A stretch of 64,000 nt of DNA from an uncultured Fibrobacter sp. (GTDB taxonomy: Bacteria; Fibrobacterota; Fibrobacteria; Fibrobacterales; Fibrobacteraceae). Below are positions 43,563 through 53,000 of this stretch, one piece after another. Position numbers and translations under genes: made by a program. The stretch covers positions 1 through 64,000 of the forward strand of contig CAKUTF010000009.1 in assembly GCA_934691725.1 (NCBI GenBank). Direction: 5' to 3'. The notes below the pieces were generated by a model. It had not been told where the DNA came from. It worked only from the letters and a program-made list of their open reading frames with translations, and ran no database searches. The stretch's first letter is position 1. Each line of letters starts with the position of its first letter.

Positions 43563-45059
43563 GAAACTTTTTTGGTAGGATATATCCCAATCGACACCGG
43601 CCATTCCCCAAAAATCCACCCCGTTTTCGCCTGCGATGTGATCCAGATTACGGTATTTGCGGATTCCCCCGCCAAGGTGCGCCCGAAGCCCGCCAAAAAG
43701 GGATATCCGATAGGTAAAATCGGCGACATATTGCCGTTCCACGATTCCCGACAAGGTCCGCTTCGCCGAAAGCGCTTCGTCATAATCCATGTAAAGTTCC
43801 TTGTCTCCCTGTCTAAGCCAGGCGAATTCCGCATTCCATTCATGCCGTCCAAGCGTCCATCCAATCGTAAGCCACAGATCCTTCGCATCCGGGCCTCGGC
43901 GGTATCCGAGCGGATAATCCACAAAGAACATGTCCGCAAAATCCGGGTCCGACTGGGAACGATAGTTGGAGCGATACATACGGCGGCTAGAATACTTGAG
44001 AAGCGGAAGCCGTTCATTGCCTGCGGCGGGATCCGTGATGACCGCATCCAGGCGAATGTCAAAAGCCCCGAACCTTTCCGTCTCGACCGTCTGGCGGTAG
44101 CCGACCAGATGGCTCAGGATATTCCGCGTGGAATTTTTCCCGGTCTCCCCGACAGGGCTCTTGATGTCGTCGATTCCGAGCTGGTAATAAAAGTTCGATC
44201 CGCGAACCGGGCGAAATCCCAGTTCGAGCGTCGCATTTGCCTTCGTGTATCCCGTCGCGTAATTATCGTGCCAGAACATAAACGGGTTGACGGTACGAAA
44301 CTCGATTTGCTTGCCCCCGACGACAGACTGTTCAATTACATAGAACCAGACGCGCCCAAAATCCACGCCCAGACGGTGATAGACGAGCGTCTTGTACGGC
44401 TCCGCATAGACGCGGTTCCGCTGGTTGTCGATTTGCAAGTTCGCCTGTTTCCAGACTTCGGTCGATGAATCGACTTCCCCGCCAGGCTCGGACGGTGTAC
44501 CGTGCAAATGCGAATTTAACGAGCTGATGAAAAAATCGTAGCGGAAAAATCCGGGTGAAAAATTCCAGAGAATCGCATCGTGATAGGGCGCGCCTCCCAG
44601 GGCAAGCGTGTTGGGCGAAGGTCCCATGTCCGGCTTGAAACGCCCCGCCTGGACAAATCCTACGCCATACTCCCACTTGGCAAAGCCCTTAATCGGGACG
44701 TTGATGTCGAGGTTGTCCGGCAAGTAAGTCGTATTCGTCGAAAGGCCATCCTCGTACCACGCTTCGATGTCCTTTCGGAGCGGCAGGTTGAAATAGACGG
44801 TGAAATTTCGGTAGCGCCCGCCGAGATACAGTTCGAGCATCGGATCGAGGGTTTCGTACTGGCGACCGGTCTCCAGCGGAATCTGCAGCCCGCGCCAATT
44901 TTTTCCATAGCGGTCGGTCGTGTCCGCGGCGAAAAAGCTCGCCTTGGGTCGTCCATAAAACCCGAGAGAAATCTTGGAGCCGACAAAGACGGACGTTTCC
45001 GAGAAAGCCAACGCGGAAAACAGGACAAGCGGGGAAATTACCGATTTTACAAGCCGCAC
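43560..45059 (-). CDS. Outer-membrane barrel, possibly capsule-assembly Wzi-like
   Basis: 499 residues from GTG 45059, with a signal peptide ending near LAFSE. Strands resemble the Wzi/capsule-assembly family: HRLGVDFGRVWFYVIEQSVV and NPFMFWHDNY recall its 'h.l.....gEs...nPf' core. The protein ends in SF, a barrel-type C-terminal phenylalanine. Its place just upstream of ugd and the polysaccharide operon fits a role in anchoring or exporting the polymer. TATATT lies 9 bases before the GTG. Confidence 0.55.
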   Translation of the reverse strand: MRLVKSVISPLVLFSALAFSETSVFVGSKISLGFYGRPKASFFAADTTDRYGKNWRGLQIPLETGRQYETLDPMLELYLGGRYRNFTVYFNLPLRKDIEAWYEDGLSTNTTYLPDNLDINVPIKGFAKWEYGVGFVQAGRFKPDMGPSPNTLALGGAPYHDAILWNFSPGFFRYDFFISSLNSHLHGTPSEPGGEVDSSTEVWKQANLQIDNQRNRVYAEPYKTLVYHRLGVDFGRVWFYVIEQSVVGGKQIEFRTVNPFMFWHDNYATGYTKANATLELGFRPVRGSNFYYQLGIDDIKSPVGETGKNSTRNILSHLVGYRQTVETERFGAFDIRLDAVITDPAAGNERLPLLKYSSRRMYRSNYRSQSDPDFADMFFVDYPLGYRRGPDAKDLWLTIGWTLGRHEWNAEFAWLRQGDKELYMDYDEALSAKRTLSGIVERQYVADFTYRISLFGGLRAHLGGGIRKYRNLDHIAGENGVDFWGMAGVDWDISYQKSF

Positions 45060-45109
45060 GATTTGTAAAATATAGACAGTTTTAGAAATGGGATATTCGT
45101 TGTTAGAGC

Positions 45110-45655
45110 TTAGCGGATAGTTGAGAGGAATCAGTGGTCAGTGGCTAGTGAGCAGTTAGAAATGAGTAATGAGTAATCAGGAATCAGGAGGCAAAACGGG
45201 AAGCGGGACACGGTGTGAGGGATGAGAGTTGTTAGAACTTAGAGCTTAGATTTGCAGACGTCTATGTTCTGTATTCTGAAAGGTTAATGTCTGCTGTACT
45301 GAGCACTGACTTCTAACCACTGCACACCATCCACTGAATTTAACGTCTGCACGCTGACCACTGTCCACTAAGCTTAGACGTCCACAGTTCTAAGCTCTAA
45401 GCTCTCTCAACTAAGCTCTGAATAGCTCGACAAGCTCGCTAGCCTGTCATTATCGGACTTAGCTCGACAAGCTCGCTAACCTGTCAAATCCCTTATCTGA
45501 AAGGAGATTCCCGTGTCGGTGCACGGGAATGACATCATCCCGCTTACCGCTTCCCAAAAGTCTAGATGTCCGCATTACTGGCCACTGCCCACTGAACCTA
45601 GACGTCTGCGGACTAGTCCCTACTCCCTCATCCCTAATCCCTGAACATACCGCGA
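45110..45655. repeat. Large heptamer repeat tract with embedded palindromes
   Basis: The 598-base gap 45060-45657 holds no gene. It is filled with 7-base words, such as cagtggt then cagtggc at 45132-45145 and taatgag then taatcag at 45167-45180, in several word families and both orientations. In its centre are two copies of an agctcgacaagctcgct block (from 45424 and from 45461) and a TGTCA/TGACA palindrome. Confidence 0.8.
45445..45534. repeat. Compound palindromic repeat, copy 2
   Basis: TGTCA occurs at 45445-45449 and 45482-45486, and TGACA at 45530-45534. The inner hairpin ATTCCCGTG (45507-45515) pairs with CACGGGAAT (45522-45530) over 9 bases. The block aagctcgctaacctgtca is also present, inverted, at about 71-92 beside copy 1. 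Confidence 0.7.
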
Positions 45656-45657
45656 AT

Positions 45658-46098
45658 CTAAGCTAAAACCATCTCCACATAAGGGAGTTCTTCAAATCCA
45701 GCCTTCCGATAAACATGAACAGCCGGAATGTTTTCCTTTTCGACTTCCAAGCGAAGCAGGCAATCGGGAAATTTTCCCTTGACAAATTGCAAGAAGCCGC
45801 TTCCGATTCCCGCACCGCGGAACGAATCCTTCACGTAGATATCCTCGATCCAGACAGTTCGCTTTCCAAATTCCGTTGAATAGCCGAACGCAAGCATCGC
45901 ATAGCCAGCGACTTCATCGCCTTTTTGCAAAATATAGCCCGATGCAAACGGAGAATCGTTCACGCATTCTTCCACATCCCGACGAAAAATTTCCTCGGAT
46001 CCGTTTGTAAAAACCGCCGGCGAAGCGTAAAAAGTCCGCATCATCGAAACGACCTGTTCCATGTCATCGCGAACCATTTTTCGAATCTGAAGTGCCAT
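45658..46098 (-). CDS. GNAT-family N-acetyltransferase
   Basis: 146 residues. IRKMVRDDMEQVVSMMRTFY at the start, the core VWIEDIYVKDSFRGAGIGSG with the acetyl-CoA P-loop, and NIPAVHVYRKAGFEELPY at the end. It resembles small diamine- or aminoglycoside-type acetyltransferases; the substrate is unknown. An AGGAG site precedes the ATG by 9 bases. Last gene of the operon with the phosphatase, NudC and CNNM genes. Confidence 0.88.
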   Translation of the reverse strand: MALQIRKMVRDDMEQVVSMMRTFYASPAVFTNGSEEIFRRDVEECVNDSPFASGYILQKGDEVAGYAMLAFGYSTEFGKRTVWIEDIYVKDSFRGAGIGSGFLQFVKGKFPDCLLRLEVEKENIPAVHVYRKAGFEELPYVEMVLA

Positions 46099-46122
46099 CT
46101 GAAATTCTCCTGGAAACGAGGA

Positions 46123-47037
46123 TTACACATAAATGAAATTTTTTTCATCGAGCTGCGGATTTCCATCAAAACGGTAAGCAGCCAAGATTCCGTTTCCATG
46201 GCAAGAGGCGACGCTGTAATCCAGGCAGCAGATGTTCGAGCGAAAAAGTTTTGGCAAGCCTTCGAGCCAATAATGTCCAAAAAAATCAGGCCGTTCCGAT
46301 TCTCCGTAAAAATTCCTAGACAAAATTTCTTCGGGAATCCTTTGCGCCGGAATCTTTACTCCGGGCTGGAAAGCCAGATCGCGGAGCGTTTTTCCCCGAG
46401 GATTTTCCCACCACTTGATGCGCGCGCGAACCCGGCGGACGCCTTCGCTATCGTAATAGAAAGCTCCGTTTTCCAGATCTACTTCCGGTCCCTGGACGGT
46501 ATCCGACACAGCCTTTCGAAGCTTTTCGCTTTGAAATATCCGAAAAAGGTTTTCCGGCGAACCAATCGTTTCGCAGCTTTCCTCGCGGAGGATTCGGATA
46601 TTTTCACCGTCAAAGCAAGCATGCTGCGCGCGAAAATCCGGCATTTCCAGAAACAGGGGAAGCGTAAGGAACCACTTCAGCACATCGAAAAATTCGTCCT
46701 GGAAATTTTGGTAGGACTCGAGCGTTTTCGCATGGATCAGGATTTTATGGATGCTGTGATCCCGAAGGTAGCCTCCGGACGGATTTTTTTCCCAGAAGCA
46801 CAGAGCGTTGAATTCGTGGTTTCCCAAGAGAGCCTTTGCCGCTCCGCACTCCACCATCCGCCGGACAATGTTTACAGTTCCGCGGACATCCGGACCGCGA
46901 TCGATGTAATCCCCTAAAAAGACCGCGGTATTTGCCGGATGCCGATAGGCTCCGTTACTTTGTACGTATCCCAGTTTCTTAAGCAGACATTCAAGCCTTT
47001 CCCGATGTCCGTGGATGTCGCCGATAAAATCTATCAC
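46123..47037 (-). CDS. ApaH/PrpE-like metallophosphoesterase
   Basis: 304 residues from GTG 47037, which overlaps the nudC stop as GTGA; the open frame continues upstream but lies inside nudC. Metallophosphoesterase motifs are intact: DFIGDIHGH (residues 3-11), LGDYIDRGPD, LLGNHEFNAL, and later histidines. The family includes diadenosine-tetraphosphate hydrolases (ApaH, PrpE) and PPP-type protein phosphatases. Translational coupling to NudC hints at shared substrates such as dinucleotides or nucleotide-capped RNA. Confidence 0.85.
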   Translation of the reverse strand: MIDFIGDIHGHRERLECLLKKLGYVQSNGAYRHPANTAVFLGDYIDRGPDVRGTVNIVRRMVECGAAKALLGNHEFNALCFWEKNPSGGYLRDHSIHKILIHAKTLESYQNFQDEFFDVLKWFLTLPLFLEMPDFRAQHACFDGENIRILREESCETIGSPENLFRIFQSEKLRKAVSDTVQGPEVDLENGAFYYDSEGVRRVRARIKWWENPRGKTLRDLAFQPGVKIPAQRIPEEILSRNFYGESERPDFFGHYWLEGLPKLFRSNICCLDYSVASCHGNGILAAYRFDGNPQLDEKNFIYV

Positions 47038-47870
47038 AGCGTTCCTTCCTTGAAACGCCTGATCATCACGCCGGATACGCTGAGACGCCCCGTATATTCG
47101 CCGATTTCTTCGCGAGGGACCCATTTCGCAAAGGAAAGTTCCGACTCCTGTACGGTGATTTTCGGAGAGCCGGAAAGCTTCGCCGTAAAACCTGCGATAA
47201 GAGAGTCGGAAAACGGCCACGGTTCGCTAGCGACATAGCGGATGTCCTGGATCGAAATTCCCGCTTCTTCCCGGACTTCCCGCATAACGGCCTGTTCTAG
47301 CGACTCCCCGATATCCACGAATCCGGAAATCAGGTAAGGTTTCGGATCGGGATTGTTCAGGTTGTGCGCCATCAAAAGTTTATTTTCCCACGTGACAGAC
47401 ACGATGACCACCGGGCAGATTTTCGGATAGACCGTCGCACCGCAACGCTTGCAGACAAACGCCCGCTCGTCCGGTTTTCGCTGCATCGGGTTTCCGCAGT
47501 GCCCGCAGAAACGGTTCGCCTGTTCCCAGCGAGAAATGTGAGCCGCTACCGCACCGCCGAACGCGAGCGAAAGTTCAGGCATCGTCCTAAAAAAGCGGTT
47601 TCCCACGAATTCGAATTCGGAAGAACCGAGCGCATAATTCGCATCTGCCGAAAAGAAAGCCCGATCGTCAATGGAAAAGAGATAGTGTAATGACGCAGAA
47701 ATTTTCGAGCAGACTTTTTCCGCATCCGTTACGGTCGGGATGCAAAAGGAGGATTCTTTTTTTTTCAGCAGGGGGCGAGCGTTTTCCGTATAGATTACAA
47801 AATCAGACGGTTTCGGTTTCTGGATCCGGAATTCATTGTGCATCACATGCGGGGCGATTTCATACATCAT
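47034..47870 (-). CDS. NADH pyrophosphatase / NAD-cap hydrolase NudC
   Basis: 278 residues. Zinc-ribbon FCGHCGNP and FVCKRCG, Nudix box GFVDIGESLEQAVMREVREE, and the NudC-specific SEPWPFSDSL motif after it. NudC hydrolyses NADH and removes NAD caps from RNA 5' ends. The start overlaps the CNNM stop (ATGA, 47867-47870); the end overlaps the phosphatase start. Confidence 0.95.
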   Translation of the reverse strand: MMYEIAPHVMHNEFRIQKPKPSDFVIYTENARPLLKKKESSFCIPTVTDAEKVCSKISASLHYLFSIDDRAFFSADANYALGSSEFEFVGNRFFRTMPELSLAFGGAVAAHISRWEQANRFCGHCGNPMQRKPDERAFVCKRCGATVYPKICPVVIVSVTWENKLLMAHNLNNPDPKPYLISGFVDIGESLEQAVMREVREEAGISIQDIRYVASEPWPFSDSLIAGFTAKLSGSPKITVQESELSFAKWVPREEIGEYTGRLSVSGVMIRRFKEGTL

Positions 47871-48937
47871 ACGCGAAAGTTCTCCCGCTTGTGATCCTTG
47901 AGGAATGCTAGCGCACGACTTTTGCGGCGAGCGTGTTCCTGTAAATCGACAGCGACATCGAACTCATCGACGATTTCCCTTCCGAGAATTTCTTCGAGAA
48001 CATCTTCGAGAGAAACCAGGCCCGCGATGCATCCGTATTCATCGACGACCGCGACAATATGCCCGCGCTGTTTCAAGAAGCGGAGAAGCAGCTTGTCTAG
48101 CGAGAGACTGTCCGGGACAAACTGGATCGGGCGCATCAGTTTTTTCAAAGGCACATCGCGCTTCCCTTCGGCGACCAGGTTATAGACATCGCGGCGAAGA
48201 ATCAACCCGACCCACTTTTCCCTGTCCGCAGGATCGTAGAGCGGGATTCGGGAAAAAGGCCAGTTGGGATTTTTATCCAGTTCCGCGCCGATCGTACTAT
48301 CGAGAGGAAGCGTAAACGCGACCTGCCGCGGTGTCATGATTTTTCGGGCAGAAACCGACTTCAAGGAAAGGATGTTCTTGATAACAGCGGCCTGCTGCCT
48401 GTCGAGAACTTCATCGCGAAGCCCCAGATTGACCAGGCTGTTGATGTCCTCGACGCTTACTTCCGGTTCTTCGTCGCTGCTTTTTGTCCAACGCTTCGTG
48501 ATAAACAGACAAAGCTTGATAAGTCCCGTATAGCTCAGGAAAATCGTGATGTAGTACATCGGAACGGCGCAGATCGGGCCGACGCGCTTCGCTTGCTTGA
48601 CACCGATTGTCTTCGGCGTAATCTCCCCGAAAAGGAGAATCAGGATGGACATCGCAATCGGGAGAATCACCTGGACGGTCATGCTGAAATGCGCCACGGC
48701 AAACGACGTCGCCAGATAGACACCGAGCGTGTTGGCGACCGTGTTGAAAATCAGGACAGATGCGATGTAGCGATCGATGTTGTTCTTGACATGCGCAATA
48801 TAGCGTGCCGTAAACGCGCCCTTCTTCGCAAGAGCTTCCACCGAAGAAACAGGAAAGCTGTAAAAGGCCGCCTCGGTAAAGGAGCAGAAAGCGGAACAGG
48901 AAAGGCAAAAGATTGTGGCAAAAAGCGTGAGCAGCAT
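47867..48937 (-). CDS. CNNM/CorC-family (DUF21-CBS) transporter
   Basis: 356 residues. An N-terminal DUF21 membrane domain with three to four helices (TEAAFYSFPVSSVEAL, FGEITPKTIG), then paired CBS domains (KIMTPRQVAFTLPLD and GHIVAVVDEYGCIAGLVSLE). Such proteins are linked to Mg2+/Co2+ efflux. The C-terminal CorC_HlyC domain is absent or very short, since the protein ends soon after the CBS pair. TACTTT lies 6 bases before the ATG. Leads the nudC operon. Confidence 0.9.
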   Translation of the reverse strand: MLLTLFATIFCLSCSAFCSFTEAAFYSFPVSSVEALAKKGAFTARYIAHVKNNIDRYIASVLIFNTVANTLGVYLATSFAVAHFSMTVQVILPIAMSILILLFGEITPKTIGVKQAKRVGPICAVPMYYITIFLSYTGLIKLCLFITKRWTKSSDEEPEVSVEDINSLVNLGLRDEVLDRQQAAVIKNILSLKSVSARKIMTPRQVAFTLPLDSTIGAELDKNPNWPFSRIPLYDPADREKWVGLILRRDVYNLVAEGKRDVPLKKLMRPIQFVPDSLSLDKLLLRFLKQRGHIVAVVDEYGCIAGLVSLEDVLEEILGREIVDEFDVAVDLQEHARRKSRALAFLKDHKRENFRV

Positions 48938-48949
48938 ATTTTAAAAGTA

Positions 48950-49000
48950 GGAATTAGGATTCAGGAGGCAGGAACCAGAAATCAGAAAATCAGGTTTGAA
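48950..49000. repeat. Short heptamer repeat tract
   Basis: On the plus strand, words built on agg/aga plus four bases repeat with period 7: aggaatt, aggattc, aggaggc, aggaacc, agaaatc. It lies in the 67-base gap between the lpxB stop and the CNNM start and overlaps the presumed promoter region. Confidence 0.65.
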
Positions 49001-49004
49001 AAGG

Positions 49005-50039
49005 CTACGAACTTTGCGCATCGAATATCCGAATGACATCCGATGCATGGCTTTCAGAGTCCGCAATCGAACATTTCACAAGTTCGCACAAGGCCGGAGC
49101 TTTCCCGCAAAGATTCCTTTCGATATTCGGAATCGTCAGGAATTCCATGCGGAGAAAAATCTTTCCGAGAATATATGTCAGCGGATCGATTCGGGATGCC
49201 GCAATGCAAAAAGCATTCGCCTTGAACGCTTCCACGATTGCACTCCCGGGACCCGCCACGACAAGCCTTGCCCGATTCAACAAGGAAAAACGGTCGAAGG
49301 AATTTTCCGGTGAAGGAATTACCGAAAAACCGAGAGACAAACTTTGCCGTAAAAATTTTTCGGTACAGTCCCTGGAAGCGACAAACTTTACCGCCAGGTT
49401 TCTTTCTTTTAATTTGTACGCAATCTTCTGGTAGAGTTTTAAATTTCGACGAATCTGGGACATACGACTTCCCGGATAGAGAAGCGCAATGTTTTCCTTC
49501 GGCAAGGGCGAAGCGTTCTTCAAAAACGAATCAAAAGGATGCGGAATTTTCCGAACAGATAAGCCATATTTTCGGTAAGCGTTGCATTCCACATCGAACA
49601 TCGCACGGATTTCCACGTTCAAGCGAGCCTCCGGCGTCAAAAACTTTCGGACTCTTTTGGGTTTCCAGGCCCAAATCTGCGGAGGCTCCACATAGATAAC
49701 GCGCTTGTCGAGTTTGAGCGCAAGCTTCATCAATTTGAGATTAAATCCCGGATAATCGATCGCGACGAGCCCCTGGCATTTTTTTTCACGCAATAAACCG
49801 CTGAGCGTCAAAAAATGACGTTTCAATTTTTTCAAATGGAAAAGGACATCGGCAAATCCGTTCACGGGCAAATCGTCAAACGGGAGAACCTGTTTCAGGC
49901 CAGCCTTTTGCATCCGAAAGCCGCCGGAACCAATCGCCTCCAAGCCTTTCCCGGCAAATTCCCGAACTACGGATTCGCCCAGAATATCTCCCGAATCTTC
50001 ACCTGCGCAAAACAGCCAAAAAGGTCTGTCCAAAATCAA
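49005..50039 (-). CDS. Lipid-A-disaccharide synthase LpxB
   Basis: About 344 residues if started at TTG 50039, which overlaps the dnaE stop as TTGA; a longer frame from ATG 50096 would run inside dnaE. GT19 landmarks: LFCAGEDSGDILG, AIDYPGFNLKLMKLA, VEPPQIWAWKPKRV, LLYPGSRMSQIRRN and VVAGPGSAIVEA. It joins UDP-diacylglucosamine and lipid X, so the cell makes lipid A. Coupling to dnaE is unusual but a close lpxB-dnaE link is known in proteobacteria. Confidence 0.9.
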   Translation of the reverse strand: MILDRPFWLFCAGEDSGDILGESVVREFAGKGLEAIGSGGFRMQKAGLKQVLPFDDLPVNGFADVLFHLKKLKRHFLTLSGLLREKKCQGLVAIDYPGFNLKLMKLALKLDKRVIYVEPPQIWAWKPKRVRKFLTPEARLNVEIRAMFDVECNAYRKYGLSVRKIPHPFDSFLKNASPLPKENIALLYPGSRMSQIRRNLKLYQKIAYKLKERNLAVKFVASRDCTEKFLRQSLSLGFSVIPSPENSFDRFSLLNRARLVVAGPGSAIVEAFKANAFCIAASRIDPLTYILGKIFLRMEFLTIPNIERNLCGKAPALCELVKCSIADSESHASDVIRIFDAQSS

Positions 50040-53000
50040 GCCTTGACTTTTGCCGAGACCCAGACGTTCGCCGCCCCGAATTCCTTCTGCAGCCATTCGA
50101 AGATGTCCGGGGTGTAAGCGATTTTGATGACCTGCGCCCGAAGCGTGTGCACGTGCCCTGAAAGCGTTTCCACGTGAAAGACTACTTCCGCGGTATGTTC
50201 TCCGGGAAGAGCCTGCGCCATTTCAAGCCGTTCAAGAATCGCATTCATGCGTTCTTCGACAAGCTCCATCGACGATACGGTTACGTGGATAAAGTTCACA
50301 AGACGCGCCCGGACTTCATCCATGGAAAAAGCCTTATCGACGATGATCTGCAACTTCGACGGATCCTGGTTTTGCGGCGTGAGCTTCCCGCGGACGATGA
50401 CGCGGTCGTCTTCGCCAAAATGGTCGCGGCAACGTTCCCACGAATCCGGCGGGAAAAAGATGGAAATCTCCCCTTGAAAATCCTGCAGCATCCCGGAACC
50501 CATCGTTTTCGTCTCGTCCTTTTTGCTCTGGAACGATCGAAGGCCCGTGATGATTCCCCCGACGCAGACTATCGACTTCGGATTTTTGGCAACGATTTCT
50601 TCGAGTTCGCTTTCCGCAAGGCTGTTCGTGGTGAAACCGCGGAGTTCCGGTCGGCATTCGTCGAGAGGATGTGCCGAAAGATACAACCCGAGAACATCGC
50701 GTTCCTTGTTCAGAAGTTCCATCAATCCCCACGGTTGCGCTTCTTCATAGGTTTCATCCATCCGGACTTCGGGCTTTTCTTCTCCTCCCATCAAATCGAA
50801 CAGCGAAGTCTGACCGGCATCCTGTTCCCTGCGGTGACGGTTCGCCACGTCAATCGCCTTTTCGACGCTCGCCATGAGCGTTGGCCTGTTAGGCGTCGTC
50901 GGAGACATCTTGTCGAAAGCTCCCGCCATCACAAGGCTTTCGAGAGCCTTTCGATTTAACGGAGGACGCTTTTCCGGTTGCGCGGTCTGGTAATCGCCGA
51001 CGCGTTTGCAGAGGTCGAAGAGAGTCTTGTAAGGGCCATGGGCTTCGCGTTCCGCAACGACATCTTCGATTACGGGAAGCCCGACATTCCGGATGCCCGC
51101 GAGACCGTAAAGAATCTGCCCGTTCCTGTTCGCCGAAAAAACGCCGAGAGACGTGTTGATATCCGGCGGAAGCACTTCGATTCCCATTCGCTTGCATTCC
51201 TGGACAATCGTTACGATATCCTCCGTCTTTCCCATCTTGGACGTCATCGAAGCGGCCATGTATTCCGGTCCGAAATGAGTCTTCAGGTAAGCGGTCTGGT
51301 AAGCGACGTAGGCGTATGCCGCCGCATGGCTCTTGTTGAAAGCGTATCCGCAGAACGGAAGCACGGCATCCCAAACCTTTTGGATCATCGCCTTGTCGTA
51401 GCCGCACGAGACGCACTTTTCCTTGAATTCCGGTTCGAGCTTCGCCATCTTTTCCGGCATCTTCTTCGCCATGATTCTTCGGATATTGTCTGCGCCGCCG
51501 AGCGTGTACCCGCCGAGGATTTGCGCGAGCTGCATCACCTGTTCCTGATAGACGATAACGCCGTAGGTTTCCCCGAGGACAGGCTCTAAGTCCTTGTGGT
51601 AGCAGTCGATTTTTTCCGTGCCGAGCTTTCGCGCGATAAAATGAGGAATCTGTTCGATAGGTCCCGGACGGTAAAGCGCGTTCATTGCGATGAGGTCGCT
51701 GATTCGGGAAGGTTTCAGCTCGCGCAGATACTTCTGCATTCCCGGGGATTCAAACTGGAAAACCGCCGTCGTCATTCCCTTGCTGAGAAGCGCGAACGTT
51801 TCCTTGTCGTCCGTCGGAACCTTGTCCATGTCCACTTCGATGCCATGCGTTTTCTTCACCATGTTCACCGTGTCCTGGATGATGGACAAGTTGATAAGAC
51901 CGAGAAAGTCCATCTTGAGCAGCCCGATCGTTTCGGAATAATGCTTGTCGTACATCACGACAGGCGTGTCCGCGGGAGCCGCCCGGTAAAGAGGAGCCAA
52001 GTTGTAAATCGGAGTAGGCGTAATCACGACGCCGCAAGCGTGCACGCCGGTCTGGCGCGGAAGATCTTCCAACCGAAGCGCGATTTTCCACAGTTCTTCG
52101 TAGGATTTGCGACTTTCGATGAGCGCATGAAGCGGAGCCGGATCGTAATCCGGGGCGACGGGCGCACCTTTTTTCGTCTTGCCCGTCCACGCCTCGGTGA
52201 GGCTGAAATTCAGGACCCGCTGCGGAAAAAGCTTGATAATCGCACCCGCTTCGCGATGGTCGATGCCTAGCACCCGGGCGACATCCTTGATGACCGCTTT
52301 GGATTTCAGCATTCCATAGGTGATGATCTGGCCGACGCAATCCGCCCCGTATTTTCCCGTCACATAGTCGATGACGCGCCCACGGTCCCTATCCGCAATG
52401 TCCGTATCGATATCCGGCATGGAAACGCGTTCCGGATTGAGGAAACGTTCAAAGAGCAGCCCAAACTTGAGCGGGTCGATGTTCGTGATACCGATGATGT
52501 AGGTTACGATGGAGCCCGCAGCGGATCCGCGCCCCGGTCCTACGGGAATCCCATGCTCCCTGGACCAGTTGATGAAATCCCACACGATGAGCAGGTAACC
52601 GGCGACGTTCATGTTGCGGATACAGTTCAGCTCCTTATAGACGCGGTCGCTCACTTCCGTCCCGTGCAGCGGATACAGAAGCTTCTCGTCGGGAAAGCGA
52701 CGTTCCAGACGTTTTCGGCAAAGATGTATCAGGTAGGCGTCGGCGTCTCCGCCTTTCCGGCAAAGCTTATCGCGCTCCATAATTTTTTCTACCGCTTCCC
52801 TGTCTTCGCCGGTAAAGGATTCGATCGCCTTGTCTTCGTGCTTTTTCAGGTATTCCTTCGCGGCCTTTTCAAACGCCCCGGGATATTCCTTGGCAAATTC
52901 CTCGTCCATCACCCGGTAGATTTCACGGTATTCCTCGGACTCCAAGAACTCTTTCGGAATCTGGTAACGCGGCCAGAAGTCATCGCCGATTCCCGTCTTC

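Noticed and set aside
46123..47220. Longer start for the metallophosphoesterase
   Set aside because: The extension lies inside nudC and is Arg-rich shadow; GTG 47037 starts two residues before the conserved motif.
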